From Haloferax sp. Atlit-12N (GTDB lineage: Archaea > Halobacteriota > Halobacteria > Halobacteriales > Haloferacaceae), in contig NZ_PSYW01000004.1 in NCBI RefSeq assembly GCF_003383095.1, forward strand, positions 186,001 through 250,000: a stretch of 64,000 nt of DNA, written 5' to 3'. Under the pieces are notes generated by a model. That model searched no databases and was not told the origin of the DNA. It was given only the letters and a program-made list of their open reading frames with translations. Shown piece after piece: positions 55,070-63,283 of this stretch. Both the position numbers and the translations under genes were made by a program. Within the stretch, counting starts at the first letter, position 1, and every line of letters begins with the position of its first letter.

Positions 55070-55736
55070 GAATCTCGTCTGGGTAGTCGCCGAACTGCGC
55101 GTCCGTCTCCCGTCGAATCTGGGCTTTCGCGCGCCGCGCCTCCGCGAGCAGGTCGCGCAGGTCGGACACCGGTTCGTCGGAGAGGTCGACCCGGAGGTTG
55201 TGGTAGAACTCCGGCGTCGGCGCGTGGACGAGCAGCGCGGCGCTCATCTCGCCGCGGTCGTCGCCGCCCGCGGCCTCGCCGGCTTCGAGCGCCGAGACGA
55301 GTCGCTCGGCCATGTCGCCGTCGGCGGACTCGTAGGCCTCGGCGGTCGCCTCGACGACCGCTTCCCCAGCGAGCATGTTGCCAGCGACGGTGTAGTCGTC
55401 GCTGACGCGGTGGCCGGCCCACGAGACGCACTCGTCGCCGGTGAAGGCGAACTCGCCGCCCGCGCCGACGCCGTGGACCTGCCGGTAGGCGGCGTGGTCG
55501 TCGCCGTCGAGGAGAGTTTCGAAGGCGTCGTCGATGCGCTCGCCGGCTTCCGCGCGGGCGACCGCGTCGCGGCCGTGTTCGGTCTTCGTGTACGACTGCG
55601 TGACCGCCGCGCCGCCGGCGCTCACGTAGGGGCAGGTCGCGCCGACGGCGACGGTGCCGGTCGTCACCGCCGCGCCGAAGACGTTCGCCTCGGGGTCGCG
55701 CGCCGCTATCGAGAAGGTTCCTGGGACGTGTCGCAT
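55047..55736 (-). CDS. DUF1028 family (Ntn-hydrolase-like) protein
   Basis: The 229-residue protein opens TFSIAARDPEANVFGAAVTT, with TVAVGATCPYVSAGGAAVTQ and, further on, TVAGNMLAGEAVVEATAEAY, all typical of DUF1028. The family shares the Ntn-hydrolase fold and is often encoded beside amino-acid or peptide catabolism genes; its reaction is not established. The end converges on the ABC ATPase gene, and the context suggests it helps break down the imported compound. Confidence 0.88.
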   Translation of the reverse strand: MRHVPGTFSIAARDPEANVFGAAVTTGTVAVGATCPYVSAGGAAVTQSYTKTEHGRDAVARAEAGERIDDAFETLLDGDDHAAYRQVHGVGAGGEFAFTGDECVSWAGHRVSDDYTVAGNMLAGEAVVEATAEAYESADGDMAERLVSALEAGEAAGGDDRGEMSAALLVHAPTPEFYHNLRVDLSDEPVSDLRDLLAEARRAKAQIRRETDAQFGDYPDEILDFGVKY

Positions 55737-56128
55737 GGGTTCGTTACTGCGCTTTGGTCACGCTCGGGCGATAAATAGTCTCCTCTCGCGGGAGCGACGC
55801 GAGAGCGGTGCGACATCCGAACGCGGCACGGTATCCCGATTACGTCGGCCTCTGCGTCTATCTCTCGCCCTCAGATGTTGGCGATAGAATTGTAAAAAGA
55901 AAACATTATTGTAAGCCATAATTTCTTATTTATCTGACCTTCTTGTTCGGATGTTTTTGAATTAGACGTGAATGATTGCATTGTCACTCTCGCTTCGATT
56001 TGAGACGAAAAGCTAAGACGGGCGAGTTCGACGGAAGAGTAGTATTCGTGGTGACGAGCAATACCGCCGTCTCTCACGGGCGGCAGTCGCCTCCAATGCT
56101 TATGTTGTCGCGGTGGCAAGACCGACGT
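55737..56128 (+). promoter_or_regulatory. Intergenic region with promoter of a small membrane gene
   Basis: A strongly A+T-rich patch (about 55878-55975) has no ORF. aatgcttatg at about 56095-56104 lies 25-34 bases before ATG 56129, so that start should be leaderless. The minus-strand promoter of the DUF1028 gene must be in the first 100 bases (gcgataaatagtc, about 55768-55780, reads gactatttatcgc on that strand). Confidence 0.55.
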
Positions 56129-56323
56129 ATGAGACTGGGTATCGGTCGAACCGGCGTGGTGATTCTCCTCGGACTGTTCGTCATCCTCGGTGCGGAGGAC
56201 GTGTACGTCTGGGCCGTCGCCGGAACCGTTCCCGGCGTCGAGTTCTTCCTGGCGCTCGTGTTCGCTCTCGCCGTCGCGTTCGTGGCGATTCGGGAGGCGC
56301 GGGCGCACCCGCCGAGTCGGTAG
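56129..56323 (+). CDS. Small two-helix membrane protein
   Basis: The 64-residue product has two hydrophobic helices (IGRTGVVILLGLFVILGAED and VEFFLALVFALAVAFVAIRE) and a basic end. The TATA-like box 25-34 bases upstream supports ATG 56129 over the longer open frame from 55976, whose first part lies in the A+T-rich patch. Function unknown. Confidence 0.6.
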   Translation: MRLGIGRTGVVILLGLFVILGAEDVYVWAVAGTVPGVEFFLALVFALAVAFVAIREARAHPPSR

Positions 56324-56354
56324 TCGTCGGGCGGTCGGACGTGGTTTTCGCCCG

Positions 56355-56999
56355 CTAGTCTTGCCGCTCCCGGCAGTCGAGCGGTGCTTCGCAACACGCG
56401 GAGCGGTAGGCCGACGACTCCCGGACGAGTTTGCACTCGCGGTAGCGGTAGGCCACGTCCGCGCCGCAGGCCTCGCAGGTGAGGGTGTACTTCGGTTCCG
56501 CGAACCGGCGGACGCGAACCGGCGCGTCGACCGCCTCGGCACGGCGCTTGAACGCCGGTCCGTGGTCGGTCGCGCCGAACGCCTGAAACTGCTCGACGTG
56601 GACCAGTTCGTGCCGGAGCGTCGCGGTCCACTCTCCGCGGTCGAACGACTCGAACGCCCGCCACGACAGCGACATGGTACACGTGGGTGCGATGTCGAGT
56701 TCGACCGACTGCGAGGACGTGCCGGTCCACCGCCTCGGCTCCCCGACCTCCGCGTCGTCGATGTTCGGTGTCTTCACCGCCGCCGCCCGCCGCTTCGCGC
56801 GAGTAGACACTTCCCACCGGACCCGGTGTAAGTCCACGTCGAACTCGTATTGACTCGCCGCGTGGCGACAGTACGTCCGCGACCAGCTCACCAACTCGTC
56901 GCCGGTTTCGATAGCGTCGTACCCGCCGGGGCTCCCGTCTTCGTGTCCCACGGTTTCGGGCCGTGATTCGGAGCGAGCCGATATGTGTGTTGTGCCCAC
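56355..56999 (-). CDS. SprT-like zinc metalloprotein
   Basis: The 214-residue protein starts at GTG 56999. It carries HELVHVEQ (H130-E131-H134, the HExxH zinc site) with D145-H146 (ATDHGPAF) as the third ligand, as in SprT/Spartan proteases. The C-terminal zinc ribbon is C175-C178 (TCEACGAD) and C202/C203 with C209. SprT-like proteins act on proteins crosslinked to DNA in eukaryotes, but archaeal members are not characterised. It lies 123 bases (all repeats) after the phosphohexomutase gene on the same strand. Confidence 0.8.
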   Translation of the reverse strand: MGTTHISARSESRPETVGHEDGSPGGYDAIETGDELVSWSRTYCRHAASQYEFDVDLHRVRWEVSTRAKRRAAAVKTPNIDDAEVGEPRRWTGTSSQSVELDIAPTCTMSLSWRAFESFDRGEWTATLRHELVHVEQFQAFGATDHGPAFKRRAEAVDAPVRVRRFAEPKYTLTCEACGADVAYRYRECKLVRESSAYRSACCEAPLDCRERQD

Positions 57000-57122
57000 C
57001 CGCGACGGTCGCCGACGAGCGGTGTTGGTGCGGGTGTGGATGCGGTATGGATGTTAGTGCGGGTGTGAATGTTAGTGCGGCTATGGATGTTGGTTCGGGT
57101 GTGGGTGCAGGTGTGGACGTGG
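57000..57122. repeat. Degenerate tandem repeats between the SprT-like and phosphohexomutase genes
   Basis: Between about 57025 and 57120 the unit gtgcgggtgtgaatgtta (about 18 bases) recurs in variants (ggtgtggatgcggtatggat, ggtgtgaatgttagtgcggc and similar). No CRISPR-like unique spacers occur. It could encode a His/Thr stretch in one frame but no gene is open around it. Confidence 0.7.
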
Positions 57123-58457
57123 TCAGGCTGTGAGCGTCGTTTTCTCGTCGGACACGAGCTCCCGAACTGTGTCGAACAGCCGCTTCGCGCTGTCTCGGGA
57201 CGTTCCTTCGACGGTCGCGCGAAGCACGCGCTCGGTTCGGCTCGCCCTGACGACAAACCACGCGTCGTCGCGCTCGACGAAGATTCCGTCGTCGGTCCGA
57301 ACGTCGTCGAAGCGCTCTTGGCACTCGGTCGCCAGTCGCGTCATCTCGCGGGCGCAGTTGTCGACCGCGAACGAGTCGAAAAACAGCGGGTACGCCGCCA
57401 CGTCGCCCGCCTGCTCGGAGAGCGCGTCTCCCTCGTCGACGAGTCGCGCGAGGCGAATCGCCGAGAGCGTCGCGTCCGGGCAGGGCGACTCGGCCGGCCA
57501 CTGGTAGACGCCGGTCGGCTCGCCGCCGAAGACGACGTCCGCGTCCGCCGCCGGTCCGGACCCCGGAATCCCGTCCATCTCGACCCGGACGATGCTTCCC
57601 CCCGCGTCGGAGACGACCTCTCCGATGCGACGGCTCGCCTCCAGCGGCACCGCGACGTGGGCGTCCCCGTCCGCATCGCGGACTGCCTCGCGTGCGAACA
57701 GTCCCAACAGCGCGTCTCCGCCGACGACCTCGCCGGTCTCGTCGACGGCCACGAGTCGGTCCGCGTCGGCGTCGTGAGCCAGACCGATATCGGCGTCCGA
57801 GGCCGCGACCGCTCGGCGGAGCGTCCCGCACGCGCCGTCGCCCGCGGCGACCCGACGGCGCGGAAACGAGTCGTCCGCGGTTCCGTCGAGGCGTTCGACG
57901 TCGCAGCCGAGCCGTTCGAGCGCCTCGGCCATGATGTCGTCGTCCCGCTCGCCGACGTCAACTACGACGCGCGTGTCGGAAACCGAAGTTCGTCCCTCGC
58001 AGAGGTGGTCGAGGTGATGTGCCGTGGCGTCGTCCCAGCGACGTTCCTCGCCGATTTCGTCCCACGGGGCGACTTCGGCCGACGAGCCGTTGACCCGGCG
58101 GACGACCCTGCTCTGTTGCTCCCACGAGAGGCGCGAGCCGTCGTCGTCGAACAGTTTCAGCCCGGTGTCTTCGGCGGGGTCGCTGACGGTCGTCACCGCC
58201 ACGCCGGCGTCGCCGCCGAGTCGCCTCACGCCGTGAGAGACGGTCGGGCTCGCAACCGGACCGAGTCGGTGGACGGTGCCGCCGCACTCGCAGACGCCGG
58301 TTGCGACCGCATCCGCGAGGAGGCGAGCGCTGTCGCTCGGGTCGTGACCCACGACGATTTCGTCGCCCGTTCCGGCGAGGGCGCGACCGGCTTTGAGGGC
58401 GAGTTTCGCGGTCACCTGCGTCCCGTACGAACCGCGGATGCGTGATGGTGCGAACAT
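57123..58457 (-). CDS. Atypical phosphohexomutase (phosphomannomutase/phosphoglucomutase/GlmM family)
   Basis: The 444-residue protein has the four-domain order of the alpha-D-phosphohexomutase family: N-terminal FAPSRIRGSYGTQV, active-site loop around S92 (AVTTVSDPAEDTGLKLF), metal loop near 229-234 (HDADADRLVAVDE), sugar-binding GGEPTGVYQW and the C-terminal phosphate site ASRTERVLRATVEGTSRD. Two key motifs are unusual: the serine loop lacks the His-Asn of the usual T-A-S-H-N-P, and the metal loop is D-A-D-A-D-R where D-G-D is typical. The enzyme may have altered metal use, altered substrate or low activity. It is the third gene of a minus-strand run after the ASST-like and GT-C-like genes. 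Confidence 0.78.
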   Translation of the reverse strand: MFAPSRIRGSYGTQVTAKLALKAGRALAGTGDEIVVGHDPSDSARLLADAVATGVCECGGTVHRLGPVASPTVSHGVRRLGGDAGVAVTTVSDPAEDTGLKLFDDDGSRLSWEQQSRVVRRVNGSSAEVAPWDEIGEERRWDDATAHHLDHLCEGRTSVSDTRVVVDVGERDDDIMAEALERLGCDVERLDGTADDSFPRRRVAAGDGACGTLRRAVAASDADIGLAHDADADRLVAVDETGEVVGGDALLGLFAREAVRDADGDAHVAVPLEASRRIGEVVSDAGGSIVRVEMDGIPGSGPAADADVVFGGEPTGVYQWPAESPCPDATLSAIRLARLVDEGDALSEQAGDVAAYPLFFDSFAVDNCAREMTRLATECQERFDDVRTDDGIFVERDDAWFVVRASRTERVLRATVEGTSRDSAKRLFDTVRELVSDEKTTLTA

Positions 58458-58516
58458 ACCCCACTGTCCGCCCGAGGGATGTTTACTATCGGTCGGATAA
58501 TGTCGGCCAGCGTCGC

Positions 58517-60244
58517 TTAGCGTCCGACAAATCGGCGGCTTCGGTCGTCGGTGACGTCGGTATTGGTCTCGGTGCCAGTGTCGACGTTGGCATCGATGCT
58601 AGCGTCGGTGTCGGTGTCGTCCGACACGACCTCGTACACCACGACCCCGTCGTTTCCGTAGACTCGTCGGTACCGGGGACTGTCCGCGAGCGAGGCGCGA
58701 AGCCGTTCGGTTCCGTCTTCTTCGAGCCCCCGGACGGTGTACGTCCCGCGGGGGACGTACAGGTAGTCGGGCGAGGCGTCGACGGACGCCATCGACGCGG
58801 TCACGCAGGTCGCGTTCTCGCAGGTGCTCGCCGTTTTGAACGCCGAAATCTGGTCGTAGTACCTATCGGGGTTCTTCCATTCGACGCCCCACGGCCCCAC
58901 GAGCATCGTCCGCTTCGCGTAGTGCGGGAACAACTCGGCTGCGTCCGAGAGCACGACGAACGACGCGTTCGCGTCGGTGTCGTTTCTCGCCCACTCCATG
59001 GCCTCGCGGTCGTCGTCGTCCACGAAAGACGGGAGGCTCGGACTGCCGTGGTGCGCCGCGCCGAGACCGCTCGCCGCGTAGAACCCGCCGAGGCTCGTCC
59101 CGACGACGAGGACCACGACCAGCGACGACGCCAGCAGTTGCCGGTTATCGAGCGACCCCCGAACCCTGTCGGTCAGCCGCGGCACGACGACGCCGAACAG
59201 CACCGTCGAAATCATCATCGCGCCGGCGACGAACTGGAAGCGCTCCTTTCCGATGACGTACGCGCAGACGAAGAGCCAAAGCGGCAGCGTGAACTTCTTC
59301 CGAGAGCCGAGCACGGCTGTGGCGGCGAAGCTCGCGAGGAAGAACACCGTGACGACGGTCGGGTCCAGCGGGTAGACGAACTGGTCGAGGAGCCGACCGA
59401 CGCCGCCGGCGATACCGCTGTGACTGCCCGCCGCACCTGTGAAGGCCCCGACGCCGTGAGTGGTGACGACGTTGGCCCACCACGGCGCGGCGAGGACGAG
59501 TCCCCCGAGCGCCACCGCGGCACCGCTGACGAGGCCGGGGAGCGTCCGGTCGAGCATCGCGTAGAGGACGAGCCAACTGACGCCGAAGAAGACGGTGTAC
59601 GTCGGGTGCGAGAGGACGGTCAGCCCGAAGCAGATGATACCGGAGCCGACCCACAGCGGTCGCCGCGTGCCGCGGCGGAACAGCCTCGCCCCGACGTAAA
59701 CCCCGCAGAGAGACAGGAAGAACGCGGACGCGCGGACGATGCCGCCGGCAGAGAGGTGCCACTGGAGAACCGGCGGCGTGACCGCGAGAATCGCCGTCGC
59801 GACCCCCGCCTGCCGCGGCGTCGGGAGGAGTTCGAGCGCGATGCCGTAGTACGGAACGAGGTAGAGGACCGTGACGACGGCCGGGAGGACGAGGCTGAGT
59901 GTCGTCCCCGAGACGCCGAGGTCGGTCAGGAACGCGACCACGTAGAACTGGAGCGGCGGGTACGCGAACGGGATCCCACCGTCGTAGTACGGTATCGTCG
60001 TCGGGAGCGCGTAGCCGCCGGCCCGAATCTGCTCCGCGATTTCGAGGTACAGTCCGGACCCGTAGGCCGGGTAGTCGTGAGTCGCCACGTACGTCACCGA
60101 GACGACGAGTCCGGCGACGAGGGCGAGTGCGAACCACGCGTGGCTCTCGCGGCCGAGGCCGGGAACGCCGTTGGTGAACGCGTTCGCGCGGCCCGGTGCC
60201 GCGGGGTCGAGACCGTTCGCCGTGTCGTCGGTCGTTGAGTTCAT
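58517..60244 (-). CDS. GT-C-like polytopic membrane protein (glycosyltransferase-type)
   Basis: The 575-residue protein has about 10-12 membrane helices. An early acidic exterior loop (VATHDYPAYGSGLYLEIAEQ) and SAGGIVRASAFFLSLCGVYV suit GT-C glycosyltransferases, in which an acidic residue of the first loop acts on a polyprenyl-phosphate sugar. A soluble C-terminal domain follows (AMEWARNDTDANASFVVLSD, then EDGTERLRASLADSPRYRRV). The protein ends in a Asp/Thr/Asn-rich tail (TDTDASIDANVDTGTETN). It starts 10 bases after the ASST-like stop, so they share a transcript. Donor and acceptor unknown. Confidence 0.72.
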   Translation of the reverse strand: MNSTTDDTANGLDPAAPGRANAFTNGVPGLGRESHAWFALALVAGLVVSVTYVATHDYPAYGSGLYLEIAEQIRAGGYALPTTIPYYDGGIPFAYPPLQFYVVAFLTDLGVSGTTLSLVLPAVVTVLYLVPYYGIALELLPTPRQAGVATAILAVTPPVLQWHLSAGGIVRASAFFLSLCGVYVGARLFRRGTRRPLWVGSGIICFGLTVLSHPTYTVFFGVSWLVLYAMLDRTLPGLVSGAAVALGGLVLAAPWWANVVTTHGVGAFTGAAGSHSGIAGGVGRLLDQFVYPLDPTVVTVFFLASFAATAVLGSRKKFTLPLWLFVCAYVIGKERFQFVAGAMMISTVLFGVVVPRLTDRVRGSLDNRQLLASSLVVVLVVGTSLGGFYAASGLGAAHHGSPSLPSFVDDDDREAMEWARNDTDANASFVVLSDAAELFPHYAKRTMLVGPWGVEWKNPDRYYDQISAFKTASTCENATCVTASMASVDASPDYLYVPRGTYTVRGLEEDGTERLRASLADSPRYRRVYGNDGVVVYEVVSDDTDTDASIDANVDTGTETNTDVTDDRSRRFVGR

Positions 60245-60254
60245 GGAGTAGCTC

Positions 60255-61607
60255 TCACTTCCGCTTTCGAAGCGAGACGGGGTTCGTGAGCGAGACGCGA
60301 TACGGGAGCCACCGCAGTTCGGCGACGGCCCACCCGAGTCCGACAGCGAGGGCGAGACAGGACACCAGAAGCTCTGTGACGCCCATCCACTGCGGCAGGA
60401 TGTAGTAGACGGCGTTCACGACTGGTCCGGGGAGTACCGACGACTGAGATGCGCCGCCGTCGCCAACCGTCGAGCCGCCGGCCGTTCGGTTCTGGAGGTC
60501 GAGTTCGTGTGCCGGTGGACCGCCGGCGCTCTCGTCACCGGTCCCGAGCCGTTCGGCCTCGTAGGGGAACGCGACGGGGACGCTCCAGACGACCTCGCCG
60601 GTCTCGTCCAGTTCGAACACGCGGTTCCCGTTCGAGTCGGTCACGAGCGTGTGCCCGTTCGGGAGTCTGTCCGCGTCGCGCGCCCACTGGAGTCGCTTGT
60701 CCTGCCAGACCCACGAGCGAACCCACCCGCCGTCGTCGTCGCGGTATTCGACGAGGCGGTTGTTCTCAGAGTCGGCGACGAGGACGGCGTCGTCGCCGTC
60801 CGGGTTCTCGATGTAATCGGGATTGTGCTGTTCGTAGAGGACGTCGTGAGAGCCGTTTCCGAGCGTCCGGTTCTCGACGAGACCGGTCTCGCGGTCGAGG
60901 TACACCACTCTGTCGTGGTTGCGGAGGCTGACCTGAATGAGCCCGCTTTCGAGCACCTCCACGTCGTTGAGGTGGGTCCAATCGGACGGATACGGCCCGC
61001 CGGTCGTCGTGGGGTCGAACGCTGCCTGCGCGTCCCACGACCACTCGACGATGCCCGTCGTCGTGTTCACGACGAACACGCGGTCCGCGGCGATGTCGGC
61101 GACGACGTACGTCGAATCGCTCAGCCGGTCGCCGTCGTGCCACCGCGTCGAGTGCTTCCCGGCGGTCACGCGGCTGTAAATCCCCTCGACGTTCCCGGTG
61201 GTGAGGTTCACGCGCTCGATACCGTTTCGCGTACACGCGCTCTCGCCGCCGCACTCCTCGGCGATCAGGTGGTCCGCGTAGAGGTATTCGACCGTCGCGT
61301 TCGTCCCCTCGACGGGGTCGACGTCCCAGTAGCGGGTGTGGGAATCGTCGTAGTATCGCCGCTCACCGTCGGCTCCGAAGGCGACGAGTTCGGCGTTCGC
61401 TCGCGGGCCGTCGCTCTCTCGCCCGAGCCACGTGTTCGAATCGGTCGCGATGACCGTCGTTCCGTTCGCGGGCGCGACCCGTGCGCTCTCGCCGGTCGCG
61501 TCCGTCACCGCCGAGGTCGGTCGGCTCAGGTATGCGGCCCCGACGATACCCGCGCAGACGAGGAGGGCGACTGCCGCGGCGACTCGTAGATGCGTCCGCT
61601 CGACCAT
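60255..61607 (-). CDS. Arylsulfotransferase (ASST)-like membrane-anchored protein
   Basis: The 450-residue protein has an N-terminal anchor (AAAVALLVCAGIVGAAYLSR), a beta-propeller-like core with repeated strands (NTWLGRESDGPRANAELVAF, then GPYPSDWTHLNDVEVLESGL, and ARDADRLPNGHTLVTDSNGN), and a C-terminal helix (VTELLVSCLALAVGLGWAVA). The segment W-T-H-x-N-D-V-E is the best ASST feature, with a candidate His nucleophile. Such proteins can move sulfate between phenols, and in haloarchaea a relation to sulfated glycans is an inference. First gene of a minus-strand run with the GT-C-like and phosphohexomutase genes. Confidence 0.75.
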   Translation of the reverse strand: MVERTHLRVAAAVALLVCAGIVGAAYLSRPTSAVTDATGESARVAPANGTTVIATDSNTWLGRESDGPRANAELVAFGADGERRYYDDSHTRYWDVDPVEGTNATVEYLYADHLIAEECGGESACTRNGIERVNLTTGNVEGIYSRVTAGKHSTRWHDGDRLSDSTYVVADIAADRVFVVNTTTGIVEWSWDAQAAFDPTTTGGPYPSDWTHLNDVEVLESGLIQVSLRNHDRVVYLDRETGLVENRTLGNGSHDVLYEQHNPDYIENPDGDDAVLVADSENNRLVEYRDDDGGWVRSWVWQDKRLQWARDADRLPNGHTLVTDSNGNRVFELDETGEVVWSVPVAFPYEAERLGTGDESAGGPPAHELDLQNRTAGGSTVGDGGASQSSVLPGPVVNAVYYILPQWMGVTELLVSCLALAVGLGWAVAELRWLPYRVSLTNPVSLRKRK

Positions 61608-61746
61608 TGCGTAGTCGTCGGTGGGTGGACGGTCTTACTATCGGGATGCTAAACCGCGAATACGCCCGTGCCCACCGACGTGGAATCCGTCCACTCGGAC
61701 CTTACGCACGGAATAATTAGGGTCCTGAGGCCGGGTAGACGACGCA
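61608..61746. promoter_or_regulatory. Divergent promoters, ASST-like and LssY-C-like genes
   Basis: On the plus strand aataattag at about 61711-61719 lies 28-36 bases before ATG 61747. On the minus strand gatagtaag (about 61644-61636) lies 29-37 bases before 61607. Confidence 0.55.
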
Positions 61747-63222
61747 ATGGCGTCTCGTCTCGGGGCTGCCGAGAGCCTCGTCGTCCTCGGTCTCGTCTTC
61801 CTCTTGGCGGCGACAGCGGTGCCGACCACGAGCGTCGTCGACTTCGGCGCGAACGGGGGTGTTTCGACGGCCGCGACGACCGAACCGGCACCGAACGGTC
61901 CGAAATCGGCCGCCGACGTTCGGTTGGTCTCGGTCGGCGACCGGGGCGACAGGCTCTGGCCGTTCACCAGCCGTGACCGGGCGTTCGAGACGCTGACGCT
62001 CCCAGTGAACGTCGTCGTCGAGGGGAACCCCGCGCGGGTCCGCTCGCTGCTCATGTACTCGCGCGACGCGACGTGGGACGAGACGAACGAGTCGTGGCAA
62101 CAGGCGTCCACCGAACAGGCCCCGACGGACGAAGCGGCCTCCCCGTGGGGGTCGGCCACGGGCGCGGACCGGTTTACTTTCGTCGACACCGCGGAGTCGG
62201 GCGGGCTGTGGATTGCGGAGTCGATGCAGCTCCACGACGGGACGTACTTCGGGAGTCGAATCCACCTCCGCCTGTACGGCGGCGGGACGCCGGACGACTC
62301 GTGGACGGCGATTCAGGCCCACCGTGACTACTGGGACTGGTTCCGGCTTCGGCACACGGTGACGAGCCTGTCCGGCCCGCAACACGTCGTCGAGCGGGAC
62401 CTGATGCGGCAATCGACCGTCGTGGACGTCCGCCGCGAGCGGTTCGCCAACGGCGGCATCATCGACGCCGACGGCTGGGTGTCGGTTGTCGAACTCGGTC
62501 CGCCACAACTCTCGACGCTTCCGAGAGACGACGCGCGTCGCTCCGTGCCCGTCGAGTCGGTGACCGATAGAGGCGAGAGAAGGCCCGCAGAGCGTGCCGA
62601 TTCCGACCGCGGCGATACCCCCTCGGTACTCGATGCGCCGACAACGGATTCGGCGGGTGTCGGAACAGCCCTGTCGATACTCGCCGTCGTCTTCGTCGGC
62701 GTCGGCGGCCTCGCCGCAGTCGTCACTCGCCGAGACGAATTCGGCGCGCTCGTCGAGCGCCTCCGCTGGTCGCGTCTGGCGGACGACCGATTCCAGCGGG
62801 TCGTCGCGCTCGCGGTCGCCCTCGTCGCGCTCCCGGTTTTGGTCCGCTCGGCGGCACTCGGTCTGGAGAGCGTCATCCCGAACCACCCGAAGGTCGTCGC
62901 CGGACTGCTCTCTCCCGTGTTCGCGTTCGCGCCGGTCGCCCTCGCCGCTCGCCTGCCGCGGGGGTACTCCCCGGAACTGTGGTTCGGCACCGCGTTCGTC
63001 GGCTACGGGGTGGGGCTCGTCGCCGACTTCGCGATGATAGGAGTCGCCGTCGTCCCGGTCGACGTCGTCCTCCACCGGTTCGCCGTGCTCGTCGCGCTCG
63101 GCGTGATTGCCGTCGCCGGCCACCGTCGATTCGAGGCGTCGGAGCCCCGCCGAGCGCCGCTTTGGGCGGCCGTCTGCCTGTGGATTCTCCTGTTCGCGTG
63201 GCCGCTTTTCTTGGGCATCTAG
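61747..63222 (+). CDS. Membrane protein with an LssY-C-like exterior domain
   Basis: The 491-residue protein has an N-terminal helix (LVVLGLVFLLAATAVPTTSV). An exterior domain of about 200 residues (FETLTLPVNVVVEGNPARVR, then GSRIHLRLYGGGTPDDSWTA, HRDYWDWFRLRHTV and QHVVERDLM) follows the pattern of the LssY C-terminal domain (PxNV, HxRLW-like segment, H-R-D-x-W-D and E-R-D). Then come Asp-rich linkers and five or six helices at the C-terminus. In bacteria LssY_C is found with lipid or sulfate-linked membrane proteins of unclear role. The gene is divergent from the ASST-like gene. Confidence 0.65.
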   Translation: MASRLGAAESLVVLGLVFLLAATAVPTTSVVDFGANGGVSTAATTEPAPNGPKSAADVRLVSVGDRGDRLWPFTSRDRAFETLTLPVNVVVEGNPARVRSLLMYSRDATWDETNESWQQASTEQAPTDEAASPWGSATGADRFTFVDTAESGGLWIAESMQLHDGTYFGSRIHLRLYGGGTPDDSWTAIQAHRDYWDWFRLRHTVTSLSGPQHVVERDLMRQSTVVDVRRERFANGGIIDADGWVSVVELGPPQLSTLPRDDARRSVPVESVTDRGERRPAERADSDRGDTPSVLDAPTTDSAGVGTALSILAVVFVGVGGLAAVVTRRDEFGALVERLRWSRLADDRFQRVVALAVALVALPVLVRSAALGLESVIPNHPKVVAGLLSPVFAFAPVALAARLPRGYSPELWFGTAFVGYGVGLVADFAMIGVAVVPVDVVLHRFAVLVALGVIAVAGHRRFEASEPRRAPLWAAVCLWILLFAWPLFLGI

Positions 63223-63283
63223 GCGCTTAGCCCCCGGATAATAACGACACCACGCCCGAAGACAGTTACCTGCCCTCCCGTAC

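Noticed and set aside
57000-57122. Possible CRISPR array
   Set aside because: The units are about 18 bases, directly abutting and degenerate, without unique spacers or cas genes nearby.
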